Part shown: one piece after another, positions 42,537 to 50,464 of the stretch | Position numbering within the stretch: the stretch's first letter is position 1 | Layout: each line of letters begins with the position of its first letter | Origin: Rhizobium leucaenae USDA 9039 | GTDB lineage: Bacteria > Pseudomonadota > Alphaproteobacteria > Rhizobiales > Rhizobiaceae | Length of the DNA stretch: 64,000 nucleotides | NCBI RefSeq assembly: GCF_000426285.1 | Contig: NZ_AUFB01000021.1 | Span: 1-64,000, forward strand | Direction: 5' to 3' | The notes under the pieces: generated by a model | Told to the model about the DNA's origin: nothing | Databases searched by the model: none | What the model saw: only the letters and a program-made list of their open reading frames with translations | Translations under genes and position numbers: made by a program

Positions 42537-43412
42537 TCAGATATTTGTCGTCATCGAAGCCAGAACCTCACGCAGACTGGTTCGGCCCCGTCTAACCTCT
42601 CCAGCCCCTCGCTCGACATCGATCCGCCCGGCATTGTGGGCGTCATACATCTCGGCAACCAGTTCGGCATAACTTGCACCCAGCCCTCCGCGAACGAGCG
42701 AAGGCATCCAGTCCGGACGCGGCATCTCGCTAGCAACAATTTTCCGGCCGGCGAGCTCTCCAGCAATCCGCGCGACGTCCTCCGCGCTATAACGCTCTGG
42801 CCCTTCCGCATGGATGATGCGGAGAGACGCTTGAGCGTTGGATAAGAGCAATTCGCCCGCAATGAAGCCGACATCGGGAGCCGACACCGTGGGGAATAGT
42901 TTCGACACCGGATGATGCAAGATTGGGAGCACGCCGGTCTCGACCGCGTATCCGATCTGGCGGCTCCAATTCTCCATATGCTCGGCGGAGCGCAGGAAGG
43001 TCAAAGCGGCGGAGAGCTTTTTCAGTTCCGACTCGAGATGATGGAAAATCAGCGTGATGCCGGTGTCGGATGTGAGATGCGCGCCATAATCGGAGATTGC
43101 CAGAACAGAGCTAGGCCTATTCCGGTCGAGTGCATAGACGATTGATCTTATGCTGTCCTTCATCTCTGCGGCCGCATCGTCGGCTCGAATGCTTGTGGGG
43201 CAGATGATCTGTACGGCGGCCGCGCCGCTCATGCTTTCAGAGAGAGCCGCATTATCCCGAATGTCCGCGACGGCAATCTCGCAGCCCATAGCCTCGAGAT
43301 CATCAGCGCCGTTTTGACGCCGAACGATGGCTCTGACCGGTGCGCCGTGGCGACGAAGCTCGGCGATCGTCGCACGCCCTATCTTTCCGGTCGCACCCAA
43401 AATTACGAACAT
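42537..43412 (-). CDS. NmrA-like NAD(P)-binding protein
   Basis: 291 residues from ATG 43412, with GAGGATGAAGAG upstream; a longer open frame exists but starts before the Rossmann motif without a ribosome-binding site. N-terminal MFVILGATGKIGRATIAELRRHG is the glycine-rich dinucleotide fold of atypical SDRs of the NmrA type (GATGxxG). FLRSAEHMENW, a typical central block, is present. Members bind NAD(P) as redox sensors or reduce quinones, as in QorB. The same-strand AraC regulator upstream (ending at 43557) is the likely partner. Substrate unknown. Confidence 0.88.
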   Translation of the reverse strand: MFVILGATGKIGRATIAELRRHGAPVRAIVRRQNGADDLEAMGCEIAVADIRDNAALSESMSGAAAVQIICPTSIRADDAAAEMKDSIRSIVYALDRNRPSSVLAISDYGAHLTSDTGITLIFHHLESELKKLSAALTFLRSAEHMENWSRQIGYAVETGVLPILHHPVSKLFPTVSAPDVGFIAGELLLSNAQASLRIIHAEGPERYSAEDVARIAGELAGRKIVASEMPRPDWMPSLVRGGLGASYAELVAEMYDAHNAGRIDVERGAGEVRRGRTSLREVLASMTTNI

Positions 43413-43556
43413 CTCTTCATCCTCCAAGATTTCATTGCGGATGCAGAGCATGCTGTTTTTACACGTCCTGTCGCACAGGATCGGACGATGAAGAGCAGAA
43501 ACGGACAGCAAAATCATCGCTTCCGTGCCGACGAAGGAGCGGTCGGCCTTCGCGGA

Positions 43557-44372
43557 CTATTGCCTCAACCGCGAAATGCCAGCCGGGGTCACGCCGAGAA
43601 TGCGCTTCATTGCCTGAGCCATATGGCTCTGATGGGCGAAACCGGCGGCCAAGGCGACCTGGCTGATCGACAGCTCTCCGATCGCAAGCAGGCTTCTGGC
43701 GTGCTCCACCCTGCGGCGGATCACATATTGATGAACCGGCATCCCGAAGGAGCGGCGAAACAGCACCTTAAGATGCGAGACGCTGATTGCCGCCACCTCA
43801 GCCAATTGCGCCAGCGATAAATCCCGATCGAGATTGGAGTCGATGAACTCGATCAGCCTGCGTCTCTGACTTGACGAAAGCTTTTGCCGGGCGGCGATGG
43901 TCGGACGGAGTGGGCCACCGATGAGCCGGACCGCCAGCGCCTTCCCAAGGCTTTCGACGAACAGGCGATCAGCCGGTTCCTCCGTCCTCATTTGTGTCTC
44001 CAGCGCCAAGGCGATGTGCTCGATACCGGGATCGCGATGCTGAAACCTCGGACTGACGGCAATGCTGTCAGGATCGATCTCCAGATCCTTCGCCGCGCTG
44101 CGCACGATGGCCGGGCTTATCCAGAGGCGCAGAATTGTGCAGTCGGCGTCGTCTTCCCATTCGCCGTCCAGGCCCGACGGAACAATATCGATATCGCCAT
44201 GAGCCTGAAGGCGACGATGCTGCCGGCCGTCGCATCGGCAGGAGGCGTTGACCGGCGCTCCGATATGAATTCCAAGACGGTGAAATGGTGTTGCCGGTAT
44301 GTAGGTAAGGCCGGCGGCGATATTCCAGCGCTCTGCCTTTATGCCGAAGGGGCCGAGGTCGTGATCAAGCAA
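43557..44372 (-). CDS. AraC-family transcriptional regulator
   Basis: 271 residues from a TTG at 44372 that has GGGAGAAGGA upstream. N-terminal half (1-160) is a cupin-like sensing region with no recognised ligand site. The C-terminal 100 residues hold the double HTH: RDLSLAQLAEVAAISVSHLKVLFRRSFGMPVHQYVIRRRVEHARSLL and ISQVALAAGFAHQSHMAQAMKRILGVTPAGI, the AraC signature. It lies 144 bp upstream of the NmrA-like gene on the same strand and probably activates it. The use of TTG hints at low expression. Confidence 0.9.
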   Translation of the reverse strand: MLDHDLGPFGIKAERWNIAAGLTYIPATPFHRLGIHIGAPVNASCRCDGRQHRRLQAHGDIDIVPSGLDGEWEDDADCTILRLWISPAIVRSAAKDLEIDPDSIAVSPRFQHRDPGIEHIALALETQMRTEEPADRLFVESLGKALAVRLIGGPLRPTIAARQKLSSSQRRRLIEFIDSNLDRDLSLAQLAEVAAISVSHLKVLFRRSFGMPVHQYVIRRRVEHARSLLAIGELSISQVALAAGFAHQSHMAQAMKRILGVTPAGISRLRQ

Positions 44373-44417
44373 GTCCTTCTCCCGTCTCCGGTGACTAATT
44401 TTTATATTCGGGCGGCG

Positions 44418-44735
44418 TCAGACGCTGAAGCGGCCTGCAACAGGCGGCTTCTTATAGGCGATCATCCACAGAAGCAGCGAGATCGCCAGGAACACCGCGA
44501 AAGCCGGCTGGAACAATAGCCACTGTATGACCAGATCATAAAGGCGCGGATGGATATAATAGGAAATCAGCGACTGGACGGTCGCAAGCGACGATGGGCT
44601 GACATCATTCCAGGCATCCTCCATCGGCGTCACCACGATGGCAGAGGCGGCAACCGACTGGATGGAATCGATGGTGCCGGCGATCACCGCGACGACCAGC
44701 GCAACAAGGCTGGCAAAACGCAACAAGAAACGCAT
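44418..44735 (-). CDS. Small hypothetical membrane protein
   Basis: 105 residues from ATG 44735, preceded by GGAGGA. Two hydrophobic helices: residues 3-30 (RFLLRFASLVALVVAVIAGTIDS) and 70-95 (LLFQPAFAVFLAISLLLWMIAY), with a periplasmic loop between (MEDAWNDVSPSSLATVQSLISYYIHPRLYD). The C-terminus is basic (YKKPPVAGRFSV). I have seen similar small proteins in Rhizobium, but they have no assigned function. It ends 46 bp before the AraC start on the same strand. No evidence of operon function. Confidence 0.7.
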   Translation of the reverse strand: MRFLLRFASLVALVVAVIAGTIDSIQSVAASAIVVTPMEDAWNDVSPSSLATVQSLISYYIHPRLYDLVIQWLLFQPAFAVFLAISLLLWMIAYKKPPVAGRFSV

Positions 44736-44969
44736 CGAATCCTCCGCATACTCATTACCCACCGGCCATAAACGAGCAGCCGATCGCATTCTGCGCCATC
44801 CTTCTACTTAGATAAGTTGAGAGCCTGACAAGCGCAATGGACCAAAGGTCTGGAGTTTTCTGTCGGGAAGTCAAAAATCTGTTAGATTCGGGTTGATCCT
44901 AGGAAATTCATCGGTATATATCGCGGCCGTTCCGACGATTTGCCTCCTGACCGGTTGCGAAACGCCAAA

Positions 44970-45059
44970 GGACAGGTGGCCGAGTGGTTTAAGGCGCACG
45001 CCTGGAACGCGTGTGTACGTGAAAGCGTACCGAGGGTTCGAATCCCTCCCTGTCCGCCA
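44970..45059 (+). tRNA. tRNA-Ser (anticodon GGA)
   Basis: Acceptor stem GGACAGG (44970-44976) pairs with CCTGTCC (45049-45055), then discriminator G and encoded CCA. D-arm GCCGAGTGGTTTAAGGC; anticodon stem CACGC/GCGTG around CTGGAAC gives anticodon GGA; a long variable arm, TGTACGTGAAAGCGTACC, marks a class II tRNA; T-arm GAGGGTTCGAATCCCTC. All domains are intact. Reads UCC and UCU. The sequence immediately 3' is a truncated cytochrome b561 gene. Confidence 0.97.
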
Positions 45060-45081
45060 TTCTATCAATTTTCCTTTATGA

Positions 45082-45489
45082 CTTGATATTCTGCCCGATG
45101 GCTACGGCAGATACTACCGATTGACCGTACTTCGCATTGTCTGGTGGTGGCGTCTTGATCGGAAGCCGATACCCGCGAAGGGATCGCCTCTCTGGCAGGA
45201 GCGCGTCGCAGCCGGGGTTCACATCACCTTCTACATCGTCATTCTTGGCATGGCTGCCAGCGGCATCGGAATGATGATCTTGAGCGGCGCGGCATCTGCT
45301 GTGTTCGGAACGCCTGGAGCGATGCTGCCCAACTTCGCCAATTATCCGCCGCGGGCACCTCATGGTTTGGGTGCCTTTTTGCTTGTGGGACTGCTGGTGT
45401 TCCATGCCGGTGCGGCCCTGTACCACCAAATCATTCGCCGCGATGGCGGGCTCAGACGCATGTGGTATGTCGGGTCATCCGGCAGTTAG
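45082..45489 (+). pseudogene. Cytochrome b561, 5'-truncated remnant
   Basis: The frame is open from 45082 (after a stop at 45079-45081) to 45489, with no ATG near the start, only a TTG at 45121. The translation from YRLTVLRIVWWWRLD on matches the C-terminal two-thirds of bacterial b561: WQERVAAGVHITFYIVILGMAASGIGM, then the conserved PHGLGAFLLVGLLVFHAGAALYHQIIRRDGGLRRMW with its heme His. Full-length members are 175-190 residues; the first helix and first heme-ligand His are gone. Lying only 22 bp after a tRNA 3' end, it is probably a remnant left by a recombination event at that tRNA. If translated, the product could not bind the normal heme set. Confidence 0.75.
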
Positions 45490-45721
45490 AGATGTGCTGA
45501 ATCCACTCACAAGATTTCGGAGTTGTGGCGAACTCCCATTCGCGAGGCTTTCGGGCCTATAGCGTCGTTCTCGTCGAAACCGATAGTGCTGATCTTCCTT
45601 GCTACGAGTTCAATGAAGGCCAACCTGATCCCCGGTGGAACGGCTGGATATGGAAACGGCGGGCTCGACCATCGGGACCAGAGCCCGTCGCAATTCAGCG
45701 GGGAATAACCGACTTTATGAG

Positions 45722-46714
45722 CTATTCCCCTTGCGGGGCCGTCAATGGCTTGCGAGCTGCCGCAGTGGCCGGAAAGGCCGACAACTCAGGCTGCGAACCC
45801 GGTTTGCCCTCGGCTACCGTCTTCAAATGCTCGACCAAATCGCGGGCGAATGGAGAGAGTTCCTCGATCGCGCGCATGCAGAGCAAGAGACGGCGGGTTG
45901 CCCAGTCGTCGACCAGGCGGATGGATCGGATCGGCATCGATCGGCACCATCTTTTTGCGGCGGTTTCCGGCACGATCCCGATGCCAACGCCGTTGGCCGC
46001 CAATCGGCAGATGCCCTCGAATGTTCTCATCCGGACGCGGAACTTCAGGGGATGGCCCGCACGGGCCGCGTGCTCGTCGATATGCTCCTGCAGGGGGCTC
46101 CCGATCGTTAAACCGACGAATTCCTGTTTGACGATTTCCGCAAATGCAAGCGCTTTTGCCGACGCAAGGGGATGATCGGCAGGCACGACGAGCACGAGGC
46201 GATCGATGGCGAAGGGCAGAAGCTGCAAATTGCCGGCGTCGACCGCATCCGAAATAATCCCGATTTCCGCCAGACCACCCGCCACCGCCTTCACGATCTC
46301 GCTGCTCAGCCGTTCATTCAGATCGATGTCGATATGGGGACGGGTTGAGAGATAGGGCGCCAGCGCCTCGGGGAGAAACTCCGTAATGGCGGCCGTGTTC
46401 GCCAGCAGCCGGATATTGCCCTTCAGCCCCTTGGCATAGACGCCCAACTCGCCCTGCATATGGTCGATCTGCCGAAGGATGATGCGGGCATGATGGGCAA
46501 GAGCCTCGCCGGCTGCCGTCGGCGCGATTCCCCTGCGCCCTCGTTCGAGCAGGCGCAGGCCGCACAGCTCTTCCATTCCGCGCAGCCGTTCGCTGGCCGA
46601 AGGAAGCGCAAGATTCGCGCGCGCTGCTCCATGGGTGATGCTGCCCGCCTCGACGACGAGCAGGAACAGGCGAAGGTCGGTGAGATCGAAACGCATGGAC
46701 CGGAAGGCTATCAT
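45722..46714 (-). CDS. LysR-family transcriptional regulator
   Basis: 330 residues. N-terminal winged HTH (residues 10-70): LTDLRLFLLVVEAGSITHGAARANLALPSASERLRGMEELCGLRLLERGRRG. Co-inducer domain residues 95-300. ATG 46714 is used; ATG 46696 (MRFDLTDLRL) is another possible start. It is divergent from a TauE-type gene at 46798, with an 11-bp palindrome between starts. LysR proteins usually activate the divergent gene when a small ligand, often the substrate, is bound. The C-terminus is Ala/Pro-rich and longer than usual by about 25 residues. Confidence 0.92.
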   Translation of the reverse strand: MIAFRSMRFDLTDLRLFLLVVEAGSITHGAARANLALPSASERLRGMEELCGLRLLERGRRGIAPTAAGEALAHHARIILRQIDHMQGELGVYAKGLKGNIRLLANTAAITEFLPEALAPYLSTRPHIDIDLNERLSSEIVKAVAGGLAEIGIISDAVDAGNLQLLPFAIDRLVLVVPADHPLASAKALAFAEIVKQEFVGLTIGSPLQEHIDEHAARAGHPLKFRVRMRTFEGICRLAANGVGIGIVPETAAKRWCRSMPIRSIRLVDDWATRRLLLCMRAIEELSPFARDLVEHLKTVAEGKPGSQPELSAFPATAAARKPLTAPQGE

Positions 46715-46732
46715 GTCCCCAGCCTTCGGAAC

Positions 46733-46743
46733 AGCCTAAGGCT
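46733..46743. promoter_or_regulatory. Palindrome in the LysR/TauE divergent region
   Basis: AGCCTAAGGCT is an 11-bp perfect palindrome in the 83-bp space between the two start codons. LysR operators typically carry a T-N11-A dyad; this shorter dyad is a candidate half-site only. Binding is inferred from location. Confidence 0.35.
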
Positions 46744-46797
46744 CAGTTAGGATCATCCGCATTGCGGGCGGCCTGCGGAATTGCCACAAATGACGGC

Positions 46798-47547
46798 ATG
46801 TTCGATCATTCTTCCTGGCTGATCCTCGCCACCGTTTCGACGTTCCTCCTCGCCGGCATCGTCAAGGGTGTCACCGGCATGGGCTTGCCCACGGTCGCGA
46901 TGGGGCTGCTGGGCGCGATCATGCCTCCGGTTGCGGCGGCGGCCTTGCTGATCGTGCCGTCCTTCGTCTCCAATGTCTGGCAATTATTCGCCGGACCGCG
47001 TTTCGCCGCACTCGCCGAAAGGCTATGGCCGATGCTGCTCGGCATCTTGGCCAGTACGGTCGCCACCTCCTCTATGCTGGCAAGCGGCAACACCCAATGG
47101 ACCACGATGGCGCTCGGGATCGCCTTGATGATCTATGCCGGCTACACCCTGTTTGCCCGGCAAGTGGCCGTGCCGAAGAGAGCGGAGCCCTGGCTGTCGG
47201 CCGTGGTCGGTCTGATGACCGGCACTGTCACTGGAGGCACCGGCGTCCTCGTCATTCCCGCCGTTCCCTATCTTCAGGCTCTTGGTTTGAACAAGGACGA
47301 TCTGATCCAGGCTCTCGGGCTTTCCTTCACGATCTCGACCATCGCGCTTGCGATCGGATTGGCCTCGCGCGGTGCTTTTCAGCTCGACAATCTGGCGATG
47401 TCCTCTCTCGCGGTCGCGCCGGCGCTGCTCGGAATGTGGCTGGGCCAGGCGGTGCGGCGAAGAGTCAGTCCCGCAACATTTCGCCGATGGTTTCTGATAG
47501 CCCTCATCCTACTTGGTGCGGAGCTGGCCCTTCGACCGTTCTTCTAG
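46798..47547 (+). CDS. TauE/SafE-family membrane transporter
   Basis: 249 residues from ATG 46798, about seven to eight transmembrane helices in two repeats: LAGIVKGVTGMGLPTVAMGLLGAIMPPVAAAALLIVPSFVSNVWQLFAG is the N-terminal TauE signature, and VGLMTGTVTGGTGVLVIPAVPYLQALG that of the second half. Members export sulfite, sulfoacetate or related anions, or import them in some cases. It is divergent from a LysR regulator (45722), which probably controls it. Substrate cannot be told; no sulfonate genes are adjacent. Confidence 0.9.
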   Translation: MFDHSSWLILATVSTFLLAGIVKGVTGMGLPTVAMGLLGAIMPPVAAAALLIVPSFVSNVWQLFAGPRFAALAERLWPMLLGILASTVATSSMLASGNTQWTTMALGIALMIYAGYTLFARQVAVPKRAEPWLSAVVGLMTGTVTGGTGVLVIPAVPYLQALGLNKDDLIQALGLSFTISTIALAIGLASRGAFQLDNLAMSSLAVAPALLGMWLGQAVRRRVSPATFRRWFLIALILLGAELALRPFF

Positions 47548-47634
47548 CGCGACATCGGCCGGCAAAGCCCCTCTTCCGGCTTCGAGTTCGCAGCGTCATG
47601 CGATATAAGGGCGGCCTCAGGGAGGCGGATCAGC

Positions 47635-48441
47635 ATGGAATTTCAGGACGACGATCTCGAAAAGTTTGCGGCAGAAGGCGCGGCGGCGCTGCCGGCCACG
47701 GATGTCCAGGGTTTTGTCGAACATGACGGCGCCCGCATCTGGTTCGCGGCCTATGGCTCCGGCATGCCGGTCATCCTCCTGCATGGCGGCCTTGGGAACA
47801 GCGGCAATTGGGGGTATCAGGTTCCGGCCTTGATCGATGCCGGCTACCGGGCCATCGTCATTGATAGCCGTGGCCATGGGCGCAGCACGCGCGATTTGCG
47901 GCCGTATAGTTATGAGCTGATGGCATCGGACGTCTTGGCGGTGATGGACAGGCTCAGCATCGAAAAAGCAGCGGTCGTCGGGTGGAGCGACGGGGCGTGC
48001 ACCGGTTTGATCCTCGGCAGGACAAATATGGCGCGCATCGCGGGCGTCTTCTATTTCGCCTGCAACATGGACCCCAGCGGCACGAAAGAATTCGTGCCTA
48101 CGCCAATCATCGACCGCTGCTTTTCCCGGCATGTGAAGGACTACGCCGCCCTGTCGGCCACGCCGGATCAATTCGATGCCTTCGTCCAGGCGGTCGGCCT
48201 GATGCAGCGCACGGAGCCGAACTACTCCGCCGCCGATCTCGCTGCGATCCACATACCCGTCGCAATCGTCCATAGCGAGCACGATGAATTCATCAAGCGC
48301 GACCACGCCGACCATCTCGCCCGCAGCATCCCCGGCGCCGACCTTATCGTGCTTTCCGGCGTCAGCCATTTCGCGCCGCTGCAGCGGCCGGCCCAGTTCA
48401 ACGATGCGGTGCTGACTTTCCTTCGGAAGATCGGGGCATAA
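47635..48441 (+). CDS. Alpha/beta-fold hydrolase
   Basis: 268 residues, with AGGGAGG just upstream of the ATG. Oxyanion-hole HGG (50-52) in VILLHGGLGNSGNWGYQ; nucleophile elbow GWSDG (Ser118); Asp in the HDEF region (VHSEHDEFIK) and His in SGVSHFAP. These form the full Ser-His-Asp triad of the family. No signal peptide; cytosolic. The family includes esterases, C-C hydrolases and lactonases. Neighbours (LysR/TauE upstream; ene-reductase and SDR downstream) suggest catabolism of an unknown carboxylic or ring compound, but an operon with the reductase is uncertain because 161 bp separate them. Confidence 0.9.
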   Translation: MEFQDDDLEKFAAEGAAALPATDVQGFVEHDGARIWFAAYGSGMPVILLHGGLGNSGNWGYQVPALIDAGYRAIVIDSRGHGRSTRDLRPYSYELMASDVLAVMDRLSIEKAAVVGWSDGACTGLILGRTNMARIAGVFYFACNMDPSGTKEFVPTPIIDRCFSRHVKDYAALSATPDQFDAFVQAVGLMQRTEPNYSAADLAAIHIPVAIVHSEHDEFIKRDHADHLARSIPGADLIVLSGVSHFAPLQRPAQFNDAVLTFLRKIGA

Positions 48442-48506
48442 CCCCGGAATCTATCCAGATCTTGCTTGTGCGGGATTTGGTTGCGCGCTTCTGATTGTTC
48501 AGATAA

Positions 48507-48520
48507 ATGATGATCATCAT
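48507..48520. promoter_or_regulatory. 14-bp palindrome upstream of the ene-reductase
   Basis: ATGATGATCATCAT is a perfect palindrome in an A/T-rich context, about 80 bp before the start of the OYE gene. It has the size and symmetry of a repressor operator, but no adjacent regulator gene is an obvious owner. It may be bound by a distant TetR, HxlR or similar protein. Confidence 0.4.
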
Positions 48521-48602
48521 ATTTCAAATACTCCCCAGACCGAACCGCCGCTGACCGGCCCTTCCGCCCAGGGAGCCAAATCCGCTCCAGGCAGGAAATT
48601 TC

Positions 48603-49724
48603 ATGACAGCTACCTTATTTTCGCCGCTTGCCGTCGGTCCTTACGAGCTGGCGCATCGCGTCGTCATGGCGCCGTTGACGCGCATGCGGGCAAGCCAGCC
48701 GGGCAACGTGCCTTCCGCGATGAATGCCGAATATTATGCGCAACGCGCATCGATGGGCGGGTTGATCATTTCCGAGGGTTCGCAGATTTCGCCGGCCGGA
48801 CAGGGCATGCCGGCAACGCCGGGCATCCATACGCCGGAGCAGATCGCCGGCTGGAAAGCCGTCACCGAAGCGGTTCACGCCAAGCGCGGCCGGATCTTTC
48901 TGCAGCTCTGGCATGTCGGCCGCATTTCCCATTCCTCGCATCAGCCGGGCGGCGGCCTGCCATTCGCGCCGTCAGCGATCGCCGCGTCCGGACATGCTTT
49001 CACGGCAGCGTTCGAGCGCGTGCCCTTCGAGACGCCTCAGGCGATCGATACCGATCTGATGCCGCTGCTGATCGAAGTCTATGGCCAGGCTGCGGCCAAT
49101 GCGAAGGCGGCCGGTTTCGACGGCGTCGAAATTCATGGCGCGAACGGCTACCTGATCGAACAATTCCTGCAGGCCCGTACGAACCAACGCACCGACCAAT
49201 ATGGCGGATCGATCGAGAACCGGACACGCCTGTTGCTCGAAGTGATCGAGGAAGTGTCAGGGGTCTGGGGTTCGGATCGCGTCGGTGTCCGCCTCTCTCC
49301 CTTCGGCATTGCCAATGACAGCGGTGAGGATGATCCGCTGCGGCTTTACGGCCATATCATCCGCGAGCTGGACCGGCTGCATCTTGCCTATCTGCATCTG
49401 ATCGAACCGCGCGCCAGCGGTGCGGGCCAGGCCGAAGTCGACCACAAGAACGTGCCGTCGGCGGCCGAACTCTTCCGCCCGGCCTGGTCCGGAACCTTGA
49501 TCGCCGCCGGTAATTTCAAGCCCGAAACCGCCGAGGTTGCCCTTGCCGCAGGTCATGCCGACGCCATCGCCTTCGGCCGCCTGTTCATCGCCAATCCCGA
49601 TCTGCCGGAACGCATTCGCCGCGGCGCGAGCCTCAATCCCTATCATCGCACGACCTTTTACGGCGGCGGCACAGAGGGCTATACGGATTATCCGACATTG
49701 GATGCCAGGGAGGCTGCGGAATGA
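48603..49724 (+). CDS. Old Yellow Enzyme family ene-reductase (NemA-like)
   Basis: 373 residues. FMN-binding TIM barrel with the family order: MAPLTRMRA, ISEGSQISPAGQGMP, QLWHVGRISHSSHQPGG, GFDGVEIHGANGYLIEQFLQARTNQRTDQYGGSIENRTRLLLEV, and GHADAIAFGRLFIANPDLPERI. The HGAN active site holds the substrate-binding His/Asn pair. It reduces C=C in enones, maleimides or nitroesters with NAD(P)H. Its last 4 bp overlap the start of the SDR at 49721, so the two proteins are made together. Confidence 0.93.
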   Translation: MTATLFSPLAVGPYELAHRVVMAPLTRMRASQPGNVPSAMNAEYYAQRASMGGLIISEGSQISPAGQGMPATPGIHTPEQIAGWKAVTEAVHAKRGRIFLQLWHVGRISHSSHQPGGGLPFAPSAIAASGHAFTAAFERVPFETPQAIDTDLMPLLIEVYGQAAANAKAAGFDGVEIHGANGYLIEQFLQARTNQRTDQYGGSIENRTRLLLEVIEEVSGVWGSDRVGVRLSPFGIANDSGEDDPLRLYGHIIRELDRLHLAYLHLIEPRASGAGQAEVDHKNVPSAAELFRPAWSGTLIAAGNFKPETAEVALAAGHADAIAFGRLFIANPDLPERIRRGASLNPYHRTTFYGGGTEGYTDYPTLDAREAAE

Positions 49725-50449
49725 GTATGCCAAGCGCCATCATCGTTGGAGTGGGAGCAGAACAGGGTCTTGGCGCAGCCCTCTGCCGCCTGCTCGCCGA
49801 CAAGGGCTATCACGTCTTCATCGCCAGCCGGACATTGGAAAAGATCGCCAAGGTCGCCGACGCCATCAACGCCTCCGGCGGCAGCGCCGAAGCCATAGAA
49901 ACCGATGCGACCGACGAGGCAGCGGTGAAGCGGCTGTTCGAGCATGCCTTTGCGCCGCAGGATGATATAGACCCGCCCGACTTCATCGTCTTCAACGCCG
50001 GCATCAACCGTCACATCGGCTTTCGCGATGTCACCGCTGCCGAATTCGAAGAGTTCTGGCGTATCGGCTGTTTCGGCGGCTTCCTCGTCGGGCGGGAAGC
50101 GGCACGGCATCTCGTGCCCCTCGGACGCGGCACGGTGATCTTTACCGGCGCTTCGGCAAGCCTGCGCGGCAAGGCCGGATTTGCGCAATTCGCTGCCGCC
50201 AAGGCGGGCTTGAGGATGATCAGCCAAAGCATGGCACGGGAATTCGGGCCGCTCGGCCTGCATGTCGCCCACACCATCATTGATGGCGGCATCGACGGCG
50301 AAAGATTGCGGTCAAGGCGGCCGGAGTTGCAGGCCGACGCACTGCTCAACATCGATGCCATCGCCGAGACCTACTGGCATATCCACCGCCAGCATCCCTC
50401 CGCCTGGACCCAGGAGATCGACCTGCGTCCCTATAAGGAAACTTTCTGA
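49721..50449 (+). CDS. SDR-family protein lacking the catalytic Tyr
   Basis: 242 residues. Rossmann glycine motif GVGAEQGLG (10-18), NAG (92-94) and substrate Ser145 in TGASAS are present. The YxxxK site reads F157-AAA-K161: the Lys is kept but the Tyr proton donor is Phe. Such variants occur in one group of short-chain proteins and may be non-reductive NAD(P) binders, or use another residue. The gene starts 4 bp before the end of the OYE gene (ATGA), so coupling to the ene-reductase is strong; a role in handling its product, or as a partner, is inference. Confidence 0.88.
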   Translation: MSMPSAIIVGVGAEQGLGAALCRLLADKGYHVFIASRTLEKIAKVADAINASGGSAEAIETDATDEAAVKRLFEHAFAPQDDIDPPDFIVFNAGINRHIGFRDVTAAEFEEFWRIGCFGGFLVGREAARHLVPLGRGTVIFTGASASLRGKAGFAQFAAAKAGLRMISQSMAREFGPLGLHVAHTIIDGGIDGERLRSRRPELQADALLNIDAIAETYWHIHRQHPSAWTQEIDLRPYKETF

Positions 50450-50464
50450 GGCCGGTCGTCCCTG

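Noticed and set aside
42233..42595. 120-codon plus-strand frame in the nucleoside-operon leader
   Set aside because: No ribosome-binding site of note, no family, and it overlaps the end of the NmrA-like gene.
45060..45120. Duplicate of the tRNA-Ser 3' end (att site)
   Set aside because: I looked for a second copy of the T-arm/acceptor sequence in the window and saw none, so an att pair cannot be claimed.
45525..46175. 216-codon plus-strand frame starting in the gap after the b561 remnant
   Set aside because: Most of it is antisense to the LysR gene, and the N-terminal part has no recognised match.
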